Shown piece by piece: positions 10,353-26,835 of a stretch of DNA of 64,000 nucleotides. The position numbers and the translations under genes were made by a program. The DNA is from Lepidostoma basale (lineage: Eukaryota; Arthropoda; Insecta; Trichoptera; Lepidostomatidae). Numbering within the stretch: position 1 is the stretch's first letter; every line of letters starts with the position of its first letter. The stretch is taken from positions 1-64,000 of the forward strand of contig JAHDVF020001026.1 of NCBI GenBank assembly GCA_022606425.2, in the 5' to 3' direction. Below the pieces are notes generated by a model. That model worked only from the letters and a program-made list of their open reading frames with translations. It did no database searches and was not told the DNA's origin.

Positions 10353-11090
10353 TATAATTACGAATGTAATTCTCCCGTTTGGTATATTTTGATAAAAACC
10401 AAACATCCCATTTAGAAGCAAATACGCATTTATTAAACAATTTTATGTTTTTCTATCTGTCGGTATTTTTCAATAACTAATAAATTCGCTGTATTCATTT
10501 ACTTTAAAAATATTCCATTTCAATATTTTCAATAGCCGATGGAACGCCCTGTTAAAGTATGGCCGCATGAGCACCATTATGAGCTCTCTTCTCTCGCTAA
10601 AATACTCGTATTGGTGCAATGGTAGGAGCATACCTACATTTATTTCAATCTCCGGGCACCTTCTTTTCTGTTTTAACCTATTCATTTATAAATATTAATT
10701 ATTATCCGAAAGCTTAGCAGAGAGAGTGTGTGCCTTTGTGGTGGTGACAGAAAATGGCCCTAGAAGAGCAGGAGGGCGGAGCCTGTCTGTAAAGAGCGGA
10801 AAATATTGGCCGAATCGCAGCGACCTCTGTTTTTATTCAGACTTGTGGTTTCTAAAATGGTTGTTTAGTTTCTATATATATTGGGTACTACGGGTAAATG
10901 TTATTGTTAGGCCGCCACAATGAAAAATATTCTAAAGTGGTCGGACATAATAATAAGAGGTGGGAACAGGGTTAGGGATAATAAATTTTCTTCCGTAGAT
11001 ACTCGCCATCGATGAAATGCCTCCAGACATATTCTTCACAGACAAATGGCGGGAGGAGGGGGGGGGAGCAACGCACAACTATAACTAATA
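10353..11090. other. Gene-free stretch
   Basis: Only short unsupported open frames on both strands. A G-rich run lies at 11051-11067. No recognised element. Confidence 0.55.
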
Positions 11091-11091
11091 A

Positions 11092-11225
11092 TAACAATCA
11101 CGCCGTAGACGGGGTGATGGAGACCCCCACTATTCTATCCTGTCATAATGTTCCCTCGAGTCCTCAACATTCATAGCTACCTATATCGTGTCATACTGGA
11201 TTTCATACTCCATTCACATAGTTAT
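11092..11225 (-). mobile_element. Remnant of the RTE-like LINE 3' end
   Basis: Plus-strand ATCACGCCGT, CACTATTCTATCCTGTCA and CTCAACATTCAT match the reverse of the 3' end described at 6378-7290, diverged. Confidence 0.65.
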
Positions 11226-11329
11226 AGCATAAATGCTTTTATTTTAATATTTTCGCGTGTCCAAGTCACCTTTGTAGTTCTTTCAACATTTGGTCGCAAA
11301 CTTTTCATCGTTCTTATTTGTTGATTATT

Positions 11330-12135
11330 TCAACTGTTAATCAAATAATGTATTAGACGAACAAGTTTTAAAAGTTCGCGCTGCACAAAAAGAGAAATTG
11401 TCTTTCAAAGAGAATAACTCCTTTGTTCAATATGGGATTATTGAGGAAGTTAAGATGCTGAATACGTTGCCCTTATTGCTGATGCAAATCCAGATTCGTC
11501 TCATAGGAAACAAACACAATCAAGTTTAGAGAAATAGAATTTTCTAACGAGGTCTTTGATAAGATATTGTGACATTTCTAATAAAACAGGTCAGGAAATT
11601 GCTAGCCGACTTTTAAAGGCATTAAAATTGATTGGGCGTGGCAAGCTACGGTGGAGTGGATGCCCTATTCCTCGCATGATATTTCAAACACAGCTGTCAG
11701 CGAGACTAGTGGCTCTAATTTGAAATCTTTGCAATCTGCTTTGAATCCGATCCCTCTGGGAAGACTTCCCGTTGACGCACAAGAGATTCCTAGTTTGGCT
11801 GGGAATGCCGGTGTTGTTACATCAAACCAATCTCGTAAAGCGACATAGAAAAGATGAACCTAGTTAAAGTTAGAAAACTCGGAGGTCCCTCCTTGACGAA
11901 TGTAAACAAATTGAAACAGAAAAGGAAATCACCCCAGAATCAGAAATAAATTATCCATTAAAAGACCCTGAAAAATATTTTCATTTATACGTTTAAAGCA
12001 ATTTCTTAAATTTGCAAAAAACATTATGTTTTGAGGTAACGGTCGGGAGAATCTGTATTGTGGTATATTGCAGAAGGGTGAAGCGACAGAATTGCTGAAT
12101 GTTGGAACCATTCCATGGACTAGCAGCACTTGACA
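11330..12135 (+). other. Decayed coding-like region of unknown origin
   Basis: Several short open stretches in changing plus-strand frames look protein-like: 11651-11848, and 11890-12000 with EITPESEINYPLKDPE, then FEVTVGRICIV near 12035. I cannot name a family. It may be an old transposon or retrocopy. It lies just past the 3' end of the AHCYL1-like gene. Confidence 0.35.
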
Positions 12136-12166
12136 TCAATAAAACCAAAACAAATATTTATAAATA

Positions 12167-12172
12167 TTTATT
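12167..12172 (-). terminator. Candidate poly(A) signal of the AHCYL1-like gene
   Basis: Minus-strand AATAAA about 900 bp past the stop codon at 13073. The region 12173-13072 has no other gene and is best read as 3' UTR. The choice among signals is an inference. Confidence 0.4.
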
Positions 12173-13072
12173 CAACATGGCAACAATAGTTTTTACATGA
12201 ATACCTACACTTCTGTTTTACAACAACACTCCCGGCAACACCGAGGAGTCCCGCCAACAACTTGCTTCAAACAAACATTGCAATGGAGACACCGCCGGAC
12301 CCCAGACTACACTTCGGGACGCTAAGAGCCTTTTCAAGTTCATAATCAGCTAATAAATTAACAAAAATAATATACACATGCGTATTATATTACAATTAAA
12401 AATTAATAAAACTTACAAAGAATAAATCTATAATTCTACAAATACTGATAATGCCAAATTTGTTCCCATTTTGTGATTTACTCCGAGTTGTTGTATAAGA
12501 CAGGGGCGGGGAGGTGAGAGTCTGGCGAGTGCGCACTCACCAGACGAGAATAACCAGAACTAATCCGCTGCGGAGGAGAAGAGCGACACTCCCGACAGTT
12601 GCGACTCTAAACAATCGCTTATTGTCTCTAGAAATTATATTTACCTCCTCGACAAACTATAACAATACAATTATTCTAACTGCCACCAAACTAACTTAGC
12701 GGTGCTCTCCTGACGGACCAAGAGTCGATTGACACGCAGATGTGAGCGCCACATTTGTCTCGTGTAGCGTGCAAATTAACAACTGAGTCCGGATAGCCGG
12801 CAGCTCTTTAAGTACATTTGGCATTAAGTACACCTTGCGAGGCGAGCCCCGATCTTGGTGTGATGTGCTGTAGCCACACAGGAGGCGAGTTGGCGCCATT
12901 AAGCCGTTCTTAATAAATTGACATATTACATTTATTTTAGGATTATATAAATTCGCAGTTCAAAAAATAATCTCCACCTTCGTACAAATGTTTTTCTCAT
13001 TATTGCGATACATAATCATCGAGTTACAATAAGGCAGCTCCTTCCCAGTGCAGTTCATACTACGGTATGCTC

Positions 13073-17443
<4,371 letters not shown>

Positions 17444-19577
17444 GGTCGAACAAAAATACTAAATAATCACGGTTGAAACTTTTACAGCGAGCGGTGCCTT
17501 TCCAAACATTTAGCGGCGATGTGCACTGAGCGCTTCCAATTCACGACTAAATAACAGAAACTTATTCTAGTTTCATTTTGGAGTGGTCACTGCGGCATTT
17601 GTGGATTTTTGGTACAAGATAATCGGAAAAAATTAGATCGATCTGGTGTTAGGTGTTGTGGCGAGACAAACGTCAGTTTTAGTTGCGAAATACGACTGCA
17701 GAGCGCACGTATTCGCGTTCCACTTTAACGAGCGGCTACAAGGATACGAGGTCTCGATAACATTAACGGCGGTCCCGATTATCCGGAGTCTTTCATTCGC
17801 ACACCGTTTAATCCGACATTTGCGCGTTCAAATTCTCGCATTCGTATTACGGATCTCCAAATATGATATTCAAGAGTTCAACATTATATTTTTCTTCCAC
17901 TTTTTAAAATTATATACGAAGATTATCTCTAGTTAAATAATATTTCCACGCGGTAATTCTCTTTTGATATATTTTTAAAAACGTTCCCATTTGTATCTGA
18001 CTAAACATATCTCGTACTCGTATATTATTATCAATCTATTTGATAATTTAAAAAGTTTTAGGTGGTTTAATCGAAGCTCTATGTCCATACAAATGAGATA
18101 CAGAAATATGATCAAAATATATTAAAATTATCTTCACAAATAGAAATAAAAGTTTCTGCGGATAGTATTGAAATTACTATAACGTAACAGTTAAATCCAA
18201 ATTTCGCAAACACTTTGTTGTTTTATAGTCACTAATCACGGTTTTAATGATCAATGATTCAAACAATATGAAATAATGTAATGTTTTCATTTGATCACAA
18301 ATTTTGTGATAACGAATCTAAACTGCTTATTTTTCTGCTATATCTTTAAATACTGTTATATTAAAACCGATACTTAATTGAGTAAAGTTAAATGTTAATT
18401 TAAGTACTTAAATTAATTTTACTACCAGTATGTAAACATCAAATTAATTAATTTTTAACATTTTTTTATATTAATTCAAATAAAAATATGTCATATTTTG
18501 ACTAAATAATTTAGGAATGAAAACCTCTATTTTCTATAAATTTTATTATATTTTACAGGAATAACATATTTGCCTAGTTAAGACATTATCAAAAATAAGA
18601 TTATTAACATTTGATAATGCCATAACTAGACGAAACATATAGTTCCCATAATATTTCCTAAAATTTCTAGAAAACAGATATTTTCTATCGTATTAATTAT
18701 AAACCTACTAACCCCGATTTGTCACAATTTTGGCCGCCCGAAATACACAGTCACATGATGTAATTTCGTTAAATCGGTTTAAAGAATTTAAATAAACGTT
18801 TAATTAGTCTCTTCCCTATTGTATCTCTTGAAATACGTTTATGGTTTTTAATTCTCTACACAGTAATTCTTACTTTTAGAACAATAAAATGATTAAATAT
18901 TGGTTTACTTCGATGACCGAGTTACGCTAACGCGGCAATGTATACTTGGCTAAAGCTATAAAGTATTACATTCTTATCGGATATTAACTACATCGGCTTT
19001 GCCTAACAGTTTGATCACATTTTTGATGAACAAAGTATGTTACGGCGCGGCGGCTAGAAGTGAAGATGTCTGAACGGCTATCAACACATTGTTGCCCTGT
19101 TACGGATTAGATTTCGTCCGCCATTATTATATTTCTGGCAGCACATAACTTTTAACCTTCATTCATTTTTGACGTTTATTTTTGTTGTCGGCTGGGGAAT
19201 TAATATACAAATCAGTTAAAAAGGTAAACATTTATGTTTTTATTGAAATAACTCGGTAATAAAATTCTTCAATTTCGGTTTTCAATACCGAAGCTGGCGT
19301 ACTTCCGTGACAATCGTAAAATATCCCAGGAGCCGCCTGCCAGAAGAACCCTATCGCTTTGTTTATTTTGTGAATTTTATGCTAGAGTAATTATTATTGT
19401 ACTTTTCTCAATAATTGTAAACAATTTCTTCCATACTGTTTCAGCTCGCTATATTTTTTTAAATTCCTATAACATTTCAAAGGTTTTTGGTTGGAGAATA
19501 TAATCGTTTGTCAATGAAAACGCGAATTTATAATATAAAATGTTCTTTTAGGTTTAAGAGTGCCAGTAAATGCAGCC
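17444..19577. other. Intergenic region between two divergent genes
   Basis: 17444-17640 probably holds the 5' UTR and promoter of the AHCYL1-like gene. 17940-18980 is AT-rich and includes a foldback repeat. A 5' UTR exon of the downstream zinc finger gene may end at about 19221 (AAAAAG then GTAAAC), joining at 19552 (TTTTAG then GTTTAAG); that is inferred from splice signals only. Confidence 0.5.
18520..18705. repeat. Foldback repeat family, full copy 1
   Basis: Two inverted arms: the left one reads into GACATTATCAAA and the right one is TTTGATAATGCC, then CTAGACGAAACATAT. Outer parts also match inverted (ATGAAAAC...TATTTTCTA against TAGAAAACAGATATTTTCT). The same family is at 34395-34630, with single arms at 24977-25070, 36065-36165 and 40440-40560. 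Confidence 0.75.
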
Positions 19578-21689
19578 ATGTCTGAAACAGTGGAAGCTAC
19601 GGAGAGTGGCGACAATGATCTCCTAATCCTTCAAGAAGGAGATGCCGAAGAGAACGCAGATCTTGTAGAAGAAAAAAATGGCGAGTGTTCCTATAATATA
19701 AACATATTTCACCAAACACCAACCAGCAGTTGTATCTCTCCTTGGCGGGTATTAATAAATAGGGAATGATTGCAGGAGATGGGAGTGTGACTTGGCACAA
19801 GTCGGACGCAACGGGGGAGGGCGGTGAGATGACGCGGACCATCACGCTGGCGGCGGATGATGCGGCGCTCGAAGACAAGATTGCGGAAATCGTACGGCAA
19901 TCACGCCAGGCCGAGCAGGTGGGGATCTCCGAGTGCTCAGGAAGCCGTGAATTGCGTGTATGCATGCCGCAACTGAATGAACCAACCCTTCTGAACTGCT
20001 ATCAATGTCTTTCACCGCCTGTATAAGTATTTCTCTACTCGACCTATTTCCTACCAACATCTTACAATAGTTTCCATTCCAGCATTACATCCAGATTGTG
20101 AATGACGATGGGGTGGCGCTGAGGACCGGAGGCGGTGCTGGTGATGGGGAAACAGCCGGAGAACCTGTGGTGGAGATAGACCTGATGAATTTCCGACTGA
20201 TTCGGTGAGTTTTCCTTTTCATTTGTACATTTCCTTGCTCTCTGTCTGCTGGAGTCTTATTCTTTTCTATAGTACACGGATGTTTCCTTGAAAGTTTGTA
20301 ATGTTATCCTTGTCAGCTATGAGGACGACGGCAGCGGGCAGTGCCGCGTGTTGCGGGTGGACGCTGGCGAGGAGGAAGAGGTGGCAACTGAAGGGGCAAA
20401 CCAGCACGGCGTCCATTTCCTTGCGGTAAATAGCTCTTGGCTCAACTACCGTTATCTCACTCCGCAGAGTAGAAGAACATTATAGGAACTGTGTTTCAGG
20501 AAACCGATGAGCACCAGGAGCTCTCCGTGGAGGAGGAGAGTGGCGTCACAGTCCACCGCCACTCCGGACCCGCGCCCCCCAGTGAGTTTCCTCGCTCTAC
20601 TCTCAGACTTGGTTTTGTTCTCGGAAGAGAATGTGTACCCTCAACACTTCTGACACTGGTACTGTACTATGGTAAATGGTTTCAGACATGCAGTATGTGC
20701 GAGTGGTGGAGCGGGATCAGGTGCCGCTGGTGTACTTCACAGCCGCACAGCCCCCCCTGCAGCCCACGCCCCAGCATCCCTCACTGCTGCTGCAGCGACG
20801 CGGGTAAGTATCCGCAAGAAGATTAACTCTCGTCCAAGAAATATCTTTGCCTTTCCAACTTCATGAAACAGTGTTTGTTGTCCAGGAGACGGAAACGAGG
20901 GGAGTTTCACCTGCCCCCGGCCGTGCTGGAGTCCCCTAACTTCAAGCCGTTCCTCTACAGCTGCAAGGTCTGCGACTTCAAGTGCAATGCCATCAAGGAC
21001 CTCACCAAACACAAGGTGAATAGTCAATATAGATTTAGACCTCCTTGTGTCACATGCCACATGCCACATGAATCAGTCAGAGTGAGAGCGCCCGTGTCCA
21101 TTGTGTTGCAGGCCAGCCACCCGGGACTGGGCAGCGGACGCTACCGGAAACTCGCTTGGCCCCCCTCCACCACTTCCCCCCGGGGGGCGCCCGAGAAAGG
21201 GGGGAGCGGAGAGGCCGGAGAAGAAGCGGAGGTCACGCAGTTTGTGGAGCACTGCGACCACTGCAGCTACAAGGCCTTCACCCGCCTGCAGGTCCCTTGC
21301 TCCTCTGCTAGCCACTCTGTTACTTCTTGCGCTCGATCGTGTCACTAATCTTTACCTCTTTACCCCCCAGATGAACCGCCACATCACCAAGCACCACGCA
21401 GCCCAGAAAACCAAGCCCCACGTTGGCGAGTATATCCCGTTGTGTTCTACGTATTCTCTCCTCCCCATTAATGATTCTATGACATAAAGAACGCAAGCTG
21501 GTTGCAGGCGCAGGGCTGCCTAAGAGCTACCACACTTACGAAGCGCACAGCAGCAGCTCGGTGGCCACCTACTACTGCTGCCGGAGTTGCCCTTTCAAGA
21601 CCACCAGCCGGCAGCTGCTCAAGAAACACGGCCACTGCAAGGTCGCCCAGCGCCAGCTCATCATGATGCTGACGGACCCCAGCCAGTAG
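19578..21689 (+). CDS. C2H2 zinc finger protein, three fingers, orthologue not recognised
   Basis: Ten exons give 407 aa: 19578-19680, 19776-19918, 20083-20204, 20317-20425, 20500-20581, 20686-20803, 20886-21015, 21112-21291, 21371-21425 and 21508-21689. ATG 19578 has a good context (GCAGCC). The N-terminal half is acidic and probably disordered. The C-terminal half has a basic RRKR patch, finger 1 (CKVC x12 H x3 H), finger 2 (CDHC x12 H x3 H) split by an intron, and a last C2HC-like finger (CRSC x12 H x2 C). Introns 1 and 9 fit codon phase only if both use GC donors (G then GCGAGT). A role as a DNA-binding nuclear protein is an inference from the fingers. Confidence 0.82.
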
Positions 21690-22003
21690 CCACTGGACTG
21701 ACTGCGACTGCGAGCTTCATAAGCAATATTCCTCAACGGTGCGAGAATCGGAAGGAAGATTCTGCTTGCCGAATGTATGTTGTTATCACTTGGCCCCTCT
21801 CTAGTGGTATTAAAATTATTTCAGATATTATTAACTTGCCTATTTATAATATTAATTCCCCTCCTGTCTCCTAATTGAAATCGGCATTGCACGAGTATTG
21901 GTTATGAAGTTGTAATCAAAAATTAATATTATTTTCAATATGTTTATAATAGCTGCAAATACATAGCAGTGTGTGTCCCGTCTATGACATGCGGCGCAAC
22001 TAG

Positions 22004-22009
22004 AATAAA
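22004..22009 (+). terminator. Poly(A) signal AATAAA of the zinc finger gene
   Basis: First canonical AATAAA after the stop at 21689, with a second one at about 22015. This implies a 3' UTR of about 340 nt. Confidence 0.55.
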
Positions 22010-22274
22010 AACCAAATAAACCTAAAATCACAACAACAACAAATTACTTTATTTATTGACGTACATAAAATGAATGAAATGAATAACATAAAAGATATAC
22101 ATATTATGTTTCCCTCCCATACACCGACAGTACAGACATACGGGTGTGCCTTCTGGATGTCCTAACAATTATTTGGCTCGCGATTTTAGTTATTGAGAAC
22201 GGGAGCTCTTCATTAAATACATAGTTTTTTTTGTTTCGAAAAAATTATTACTTTCTTTAAATGAGTGCACGAGC

Positions 22275-22343
22275 AATGTTCCCATCAGATGCAAGATGAA
22301 TAGCCGCAAGAGCTGAACCTCTGTAATCCAGAAGATCCAAGTC
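22275..22343 (+). repeat. Short dispersed repeat C, copy 1
   Basis: Contains AATGTTCCCATCAGA, GCTGAACCTCTGTAA and CCAGAAGATCCAAGTCC. Related copies are at 24699-24732 (+), 45354-45424 (-) and 52629-52676 (+, with an internal deletion). Confidence 0.75.
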
Positions 22344-23229
22344 CACAGCCTCTTGAGATTGAAGCGCTTAACTAGTCTAGACTCCTCCAGTGTGCGGGAG
22401 ACGGGCTCTAGATATGCCAATTGGTAATTAAGTCCACCGTACAGGGATGAGGATGTATTTTTTAATAACAATAATTTTCACGACAGCTTACTTATTAGAT
22501 ACGTCAGTCGTTCTAAAGAGTAGTTTCACTGTGCGGAGTGCGGAATGATTATATTATTCTCCTCGCTCTGTAAAAACACTGCACTGAATTCTGACTTTAT
22601 AAAGGATAAATATGTATTCAAACACAAGATTAGTGTTATGTAGAATCTTCCTTAGTTGGGAACATGATCCACACTGATCCACTAGCGTAATTTGGATAAT
22701 TGCTCCTCCCAGTGTGTACAGCAAATTGCTATTATGAAGAGTGTCCCGGTGTGCGGATATGGTGTAGAGGAGTGTCAGCATACTCTCTCCTCGCTATCTA
22801 GTGAACTGTATATTTTAAAACCTGCGATTCTATAATTCATTTCTTACTCTGTCATGCTCATTTATTTTATTTATAAAAAAAACGTTCAATCCAAGTTTTA
22901 TTCAAAATGTATTTTTACAATGCTAACCAGGTAGGACATATACGATTTTACTATCTCTTCGACTTCAAATGTCAATTTATATCTTCTGGGATCTCGGTAT
23001 TGTTGTAGACTCCATCTTTGTGATAGTTTATGTGTGTGATTGATAATGCACCCTCACCTCTGTGTGTCAAGAGACGTGGATATTCCCGACAAACTAGAAA
23101 ACGTAATTCTTACATCGGTGAAAATCTACAGACACATTTTCACAAGCTTAACATTGATTAGGATTTTACAAATCCGTGGATTTTATATTAATAATGATAG
23201 GGAAGATTCAAACCTTATTACTTACTAAC
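22344..23229. other. Gene-free stretch
   Basis: AT-rich, with no recognised gene or element. A phrase of the type AGTGTGCGGGAGACGG / GTGTGCGGATATGG recurs at about 22391 and 22750. Confidence 0.5.
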
Positions 23230-23345
23230 CATCTTGCCGTCTCTCCGAAGAGGTGGGCAGAAAGAATGGTTACACTGTTCTTTCCTGGCATACTTCTCCC
23301 GCTTCCTCAACATTCATACATTGTGTCATGCACACCCATCATACT
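23230..23345 (-). mobile_element. RTE-like LINE 3'-end remnant
   Basis: Plus-strand AGAGGTGGGCAGAAAGAATGG and CTTCCTCAACATTCATAC are the reverse of the LINE 3' terminus seen at 6378-6500. It ends in TTACTAACCATC, the reverse of the TTAG-type tail. Confidence 0.8.
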
Positions 23346-23893
23346 AAATGAAAGGCAAAAATAAAAGGAAATACATACATTGCAATATATCAGTTTATTA
23401 AAACATTAGCCGTTTATTACATATTCACTTATAGGTTAATTCTACAGAAAGGAGAATACATTGAGAGTTACATTAAGGACAGCGGAGTTTAATCTTATTG
23501 TTTTAAATTTATGTTTTCCAGCCACTTTGAAATTAAAATGCTGATGCTTTTATTAAAGGAATCTTATTTTTATACACTAAGAAAAAAACCGGAAATATTG
23601 TCAAATCAGCCATTACTTATGCTTTCATTTTTATATCCTCGTTGATCTAGAACTGTCAAATTTCAAATTGTTCCGCCATCTTAAAATTATGCCCGTTTTA
23701 AACAACTCAAGGACTTGTATTGCAAAATTATAATGCCCGTGAACCAAAATTACGAGCACCAATAAAACTAATTTCACATGGTTATTTGCAAGTGGTGTAA
23801 TTATTTAGGTGTTTTTGATATAACTTTTCATGGGTTTGACTTTAAAACGGGTAACAATTTTAAAACAACGAGACGGGCGAGTTGTCGATTTGT

Positions 23894-24214
23894 CTACTTA
23901 TTTTCTTGGACAGGGAACCAAGACTGGCAGGCCTCGTTAGCGATCTCGCACATGGCCGAAAGAGCTTTGCCCGCAGATTCGTAATCTGAAACAATTAGAG
24001 TAGATTACTGTACTTGTGTTGCGTTTGATACATCGGGGGCTGGGCGTCTAGTCGAAGACTCACCTGAGGGGTTGCCTCTCTTGCCGAAAATGGATCCGTT
24101 GAAAGGGGGCTTCCTGTAAGTGGCGTCCCCGCCGGACACGAGGCTCAGGATCAGAAGGGCCACCAGCGCGGCGCACACGGCGGCGCTCACCGCGGACTTG
24201 CTTACTCCGAACAT
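23894..24214 (-). CDS. SIFa: SIFamide neuropeptide precursor
   Basis: Two coding exons (24214-24064 and 23985-23894, phase 1 join) give 80 aa, the usual size for this precursor. Residues 1 to about 31 form a hydrophobic signal peptide (ALVALLILSLVSGG). Then comes TYRKPPFNGSIF (32-43), followed by G44 as amide donor and the KR 45-46 cleavage site, so the mature product is TYRKPPFNGSIF-amide. The C-terminal spacer keeps the two conserved cysteines (CEIANEAC) and ends SWFPVQENK. ATG 24214 lies 3 nt after an acceptor (TTGCAG), so an upstream 5' UTR exon ending at about 24297 is likely. Known role: in insects the peptide comes from a few brain neurons and modulates courtship, feeding and sleep through the SIFamide receptor. 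Confidence 0.96.
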
Positions 24215-24371
24215 TATCTGCAACCGATTCAAAAGTTCGCGAATAATATAGCAATGCGATGTGTCACGTCCACTTTAGACCGTAGAGGGACTCACCTGAG
24301 ATGGAGCTTGGGATGCTTGAGACTCCTCGGGGGGCAGCGGTGGACTGGTGCCGACTGCTCGCGGCGCACCG

Positions 24372-24379
24372 TATTTATA
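24372..24379 (-). promoter_or_regulatory. TATA box of the SIFamide gene
   Basis: Minus-strand TATAAATA. About 23-33 nt downstream lie two initiator-like CAGTC motifs (A at 24356 or 24346). The noncoding first exon would then end at about 24297, before GTGAGT. This is consistent with a focused promoter. Confidence 0.75.
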
Positions 24380-24698
24380 CTATCCCGGGTGGTCAGCGGA
24401 ATGGGAGGTTCGGGGGGTTGTAGGGGTCTCTAACCCCCTCACGGCGGAGAATCTAATAGGTATGTATGATCCACGTAACAAAAGGGCGCTCGAAGTGATA
24501 TACACGCGGAACTTTTGATCAGAGAGAAACATACTTATATTTTAGAATTTTTGATTTTTATCGATACTTATACTTATGTTGATTCAATCGTTTATAAAAA
24601 CTATTATAACTTGTTCGATTTCACTCTTAACTAAATATTATATATTGCACTACAAGGCGACCTTACAATAACTTTTCTGAGACAAAATCATTTGAACT

Positions 24699-24732
24699 TA
24701 GCTGAACCTCTGTAAGCCAGAAGATCCAAGTT
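24699..24732 (+). repeat. Short dispersed repeat C, copy 2
   Basis: AGCTGAACCTCTGTAAGCC followed by AGAAGATCCAAGT, matching 22300-22343. Confidence 0.7.
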
Positions 24733-24774
24733 CCATCAACCGCGATGTATTATATTATATAATACTTCTGGTTA

Positions 24775-25070
24775 GTGATATTTATTATTTGCTACTTGAA
24801 TTTATTGTTTCTTGAACAGTGATGTAAAACTATAATACATATTAAATAATTCTCGTTAATAATTCTCGTTAATAATAATAACTCGTTGCTGTTTATATAC
24901 ACTAGTAAATGGAGCAGAATATGGTAATAAACGAAAATTGATGTGGCTTTATTAGTGAGCTGAAATTTCGCTACATTTGATAATGCCTTAGAAGGGCGAA
25001 ACATGTCATCCCCATAAAATATAATAAAACTTATAGAAAACGGACGTTTTCATTCGTATTAATCAGTCAA
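24775..25070 (+). repeat. Foldback repeat family, copy with one clear arm
   Basis: The right arm at 24977-25070 reads TTGATAATGCC, then GGGCGAAACATGTCATCC, CATAAAATATAATAAAAC and GTTTTCATTCGTATTAAT. The left flank (TTATTGTTTCTTGAAC, GATGTAAAACT) matches the left flank of the copy at 34395. Confidence 0.65.
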
Positions 25071-25139
25071 ACTCGTTGGTCCATTTGAAGTAAACTCTAT
25101 GGGAGAATAAAAATCGGTTGGGAAATATGTTTATTGAAA

Positions 25140-25631
25140 AAACGATTCAATTAAATCAAAATACTTTATTTACAAAACTAAAGTTTAGGGCATCTATTGA
25201 GAACAGGCACCTACGAGATGATTCCACTGGAGGAAGACATAAAACTCACCAATACCATCAGTATTTTGATTCTAGATAACGACTTTCGAGGTGATCGTGT
25301 TCTGATTGCTCTTCACACCGGTGTCACCAGAGCCCGGTTGGTTCTGGATGCCGGTAGTAAAACAATCTATGCTGGCGCTGTCAAAGATATCTATAAATAA
25401 ACAACCAAACGAACACCTCCCAGCAGGGCTGAGTTCTCGAAATATCCCCTGATTAATATAATGAAATGGGTTATGAGAAACCCATGTACCTATTAGAAGG
25501 TCCCCAACATTACAAAAAGAAATGGCGTGGGATAGAGACGAGAACTGCCACGAGTACCTCAATCTCTCGTCTAGAGATAGCTCAGGATGGTTTAGATTAG
25601 CAATTGGGCCCGGTAAGTGAGCGTAATTCAT
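25140..25631 (-). pseudogene. Coding-like relic, copy 1 of a pair (family not identified)
   Basis: On the minus strand this segment is alignable with 41717-42100. Shared pieces include GACAGCGCCAGCA or GACAGCGTCAGCA, ACCGGTGTGAAGAGCAATCA and its partner, and CCTGTTCTCAATAGATG near the 3' end. A minus-strand AATAAA at 25165-25170 lies just past it. The other copy reads as hydrophobic, helix-rich protein. It could be a decayed multi-pass membrane protein gene or a mobile element; I do not recognise it. Confidence 0.35.
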
Positions 25632-25639
25632 AGTTATGT

Positions 25640-26780
25640 TTGTTTACCGTAGATGGCGCTGATGTGTTTTAGCATGCGCAAATTTAAATCTACGCCACGC
25701 TGCACTGATTCTGTTCACTTTGTTTCGATATTTCATATATGGCATGTACCACAATTACGTGCGTATTGAGTGTATTATTCACCGACAAAACATATTGAAA
25801 TAACGTTTTAAATCATAAATGGAATGACTTAAACACACACAGAGTGCAAATGGGTAAGGTGCAGTGTTGAAGTGAATATCTTACATGATCTTCTTCCATC
25901 AATTTCAATTATATAGGTAGGTACATGTGCATTAAATGACAACCAATCTCACGTGCAACTTTTTATTTTCACTTATTTTTTATATATTAGGTACCTATAT
26001 TTGTATATTGCGTTTTTATTAAAGTGTGCAATGCAACATTGTTCATCAACTCACATTAAGATAAAAACAAAAGAAACCTTTTGAAATGTCAAACTCAATG
26101 CCATATGTCATTTCGTATACAGTTTATAGTTGTTTAAAATGGCGCCCACAGGCGGCTGCCATTTGAAGCTTCTCACAAAAAATTTTTATTTCTGCATTTT
26201 GGCAATCCTTTAAGATTAGAAACAACTCCCTATACAAGTATATGCATCATCATGAGTGGTTTATTGTATTTTATTAGTGCACACTCTCATACTCAAATTG
26301 TACATCGCTCTGCACGCCAGCCAATTAAAATGACAACCTCTGCCTTAATAGACTTTTACCTCCGGTGCCGCCGCCACAGTTCCTGACCATCGTAACCGCT
26401 CACTCTCCATTTTGCCGTTGCTACCATCTTCCTGACCCGCTGCCATCTCCAAGTCTGCTGGCCATCCCTCGCTTCTCCTGCCGCCTCCTCCTGCCCCGCC
26501 GGCGCCGCACGGACGTCGAAATTGGAAATGTATGGAGAAGAAAATATTTCCCAATGATTTTTTTAATTTAGAAAAAGTATTGTCTTTATTAAGAACTGTC
26601 AGAAATTAAAAATCAAAACACAGAAAACATTAAACTAGCGTCTGTAATAATTGGCAACGTTGTAAACAGTGGCAACCATGCGCATTGTTTCGCCGATCAT
26701 CCAAATTTCAATTCAATGGCGTACATTTCTTCGAAGTGACAAGTCGTTTTTTTAGTTCTGTGTGAAAAAAGCTGAAATTT
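25640..26780. other. Gene-free stretch
   Basis: No supported gene. 26340-26530 is locally pyrimidine- and GC-rich, with short open frames on both strands that look accidental. ATGAATAAAGTTGTTGAAG followed by a GTAGGT donor occurs at about 26785 and may be a first exon of the relic at 27549. Confidence 0.5.
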
Positions 26781-26835
26781 TCAAAATGAATAAAGTTGTT
26801 GAAGGTAGGTGTGTACTATTTTATTATATATTTAT

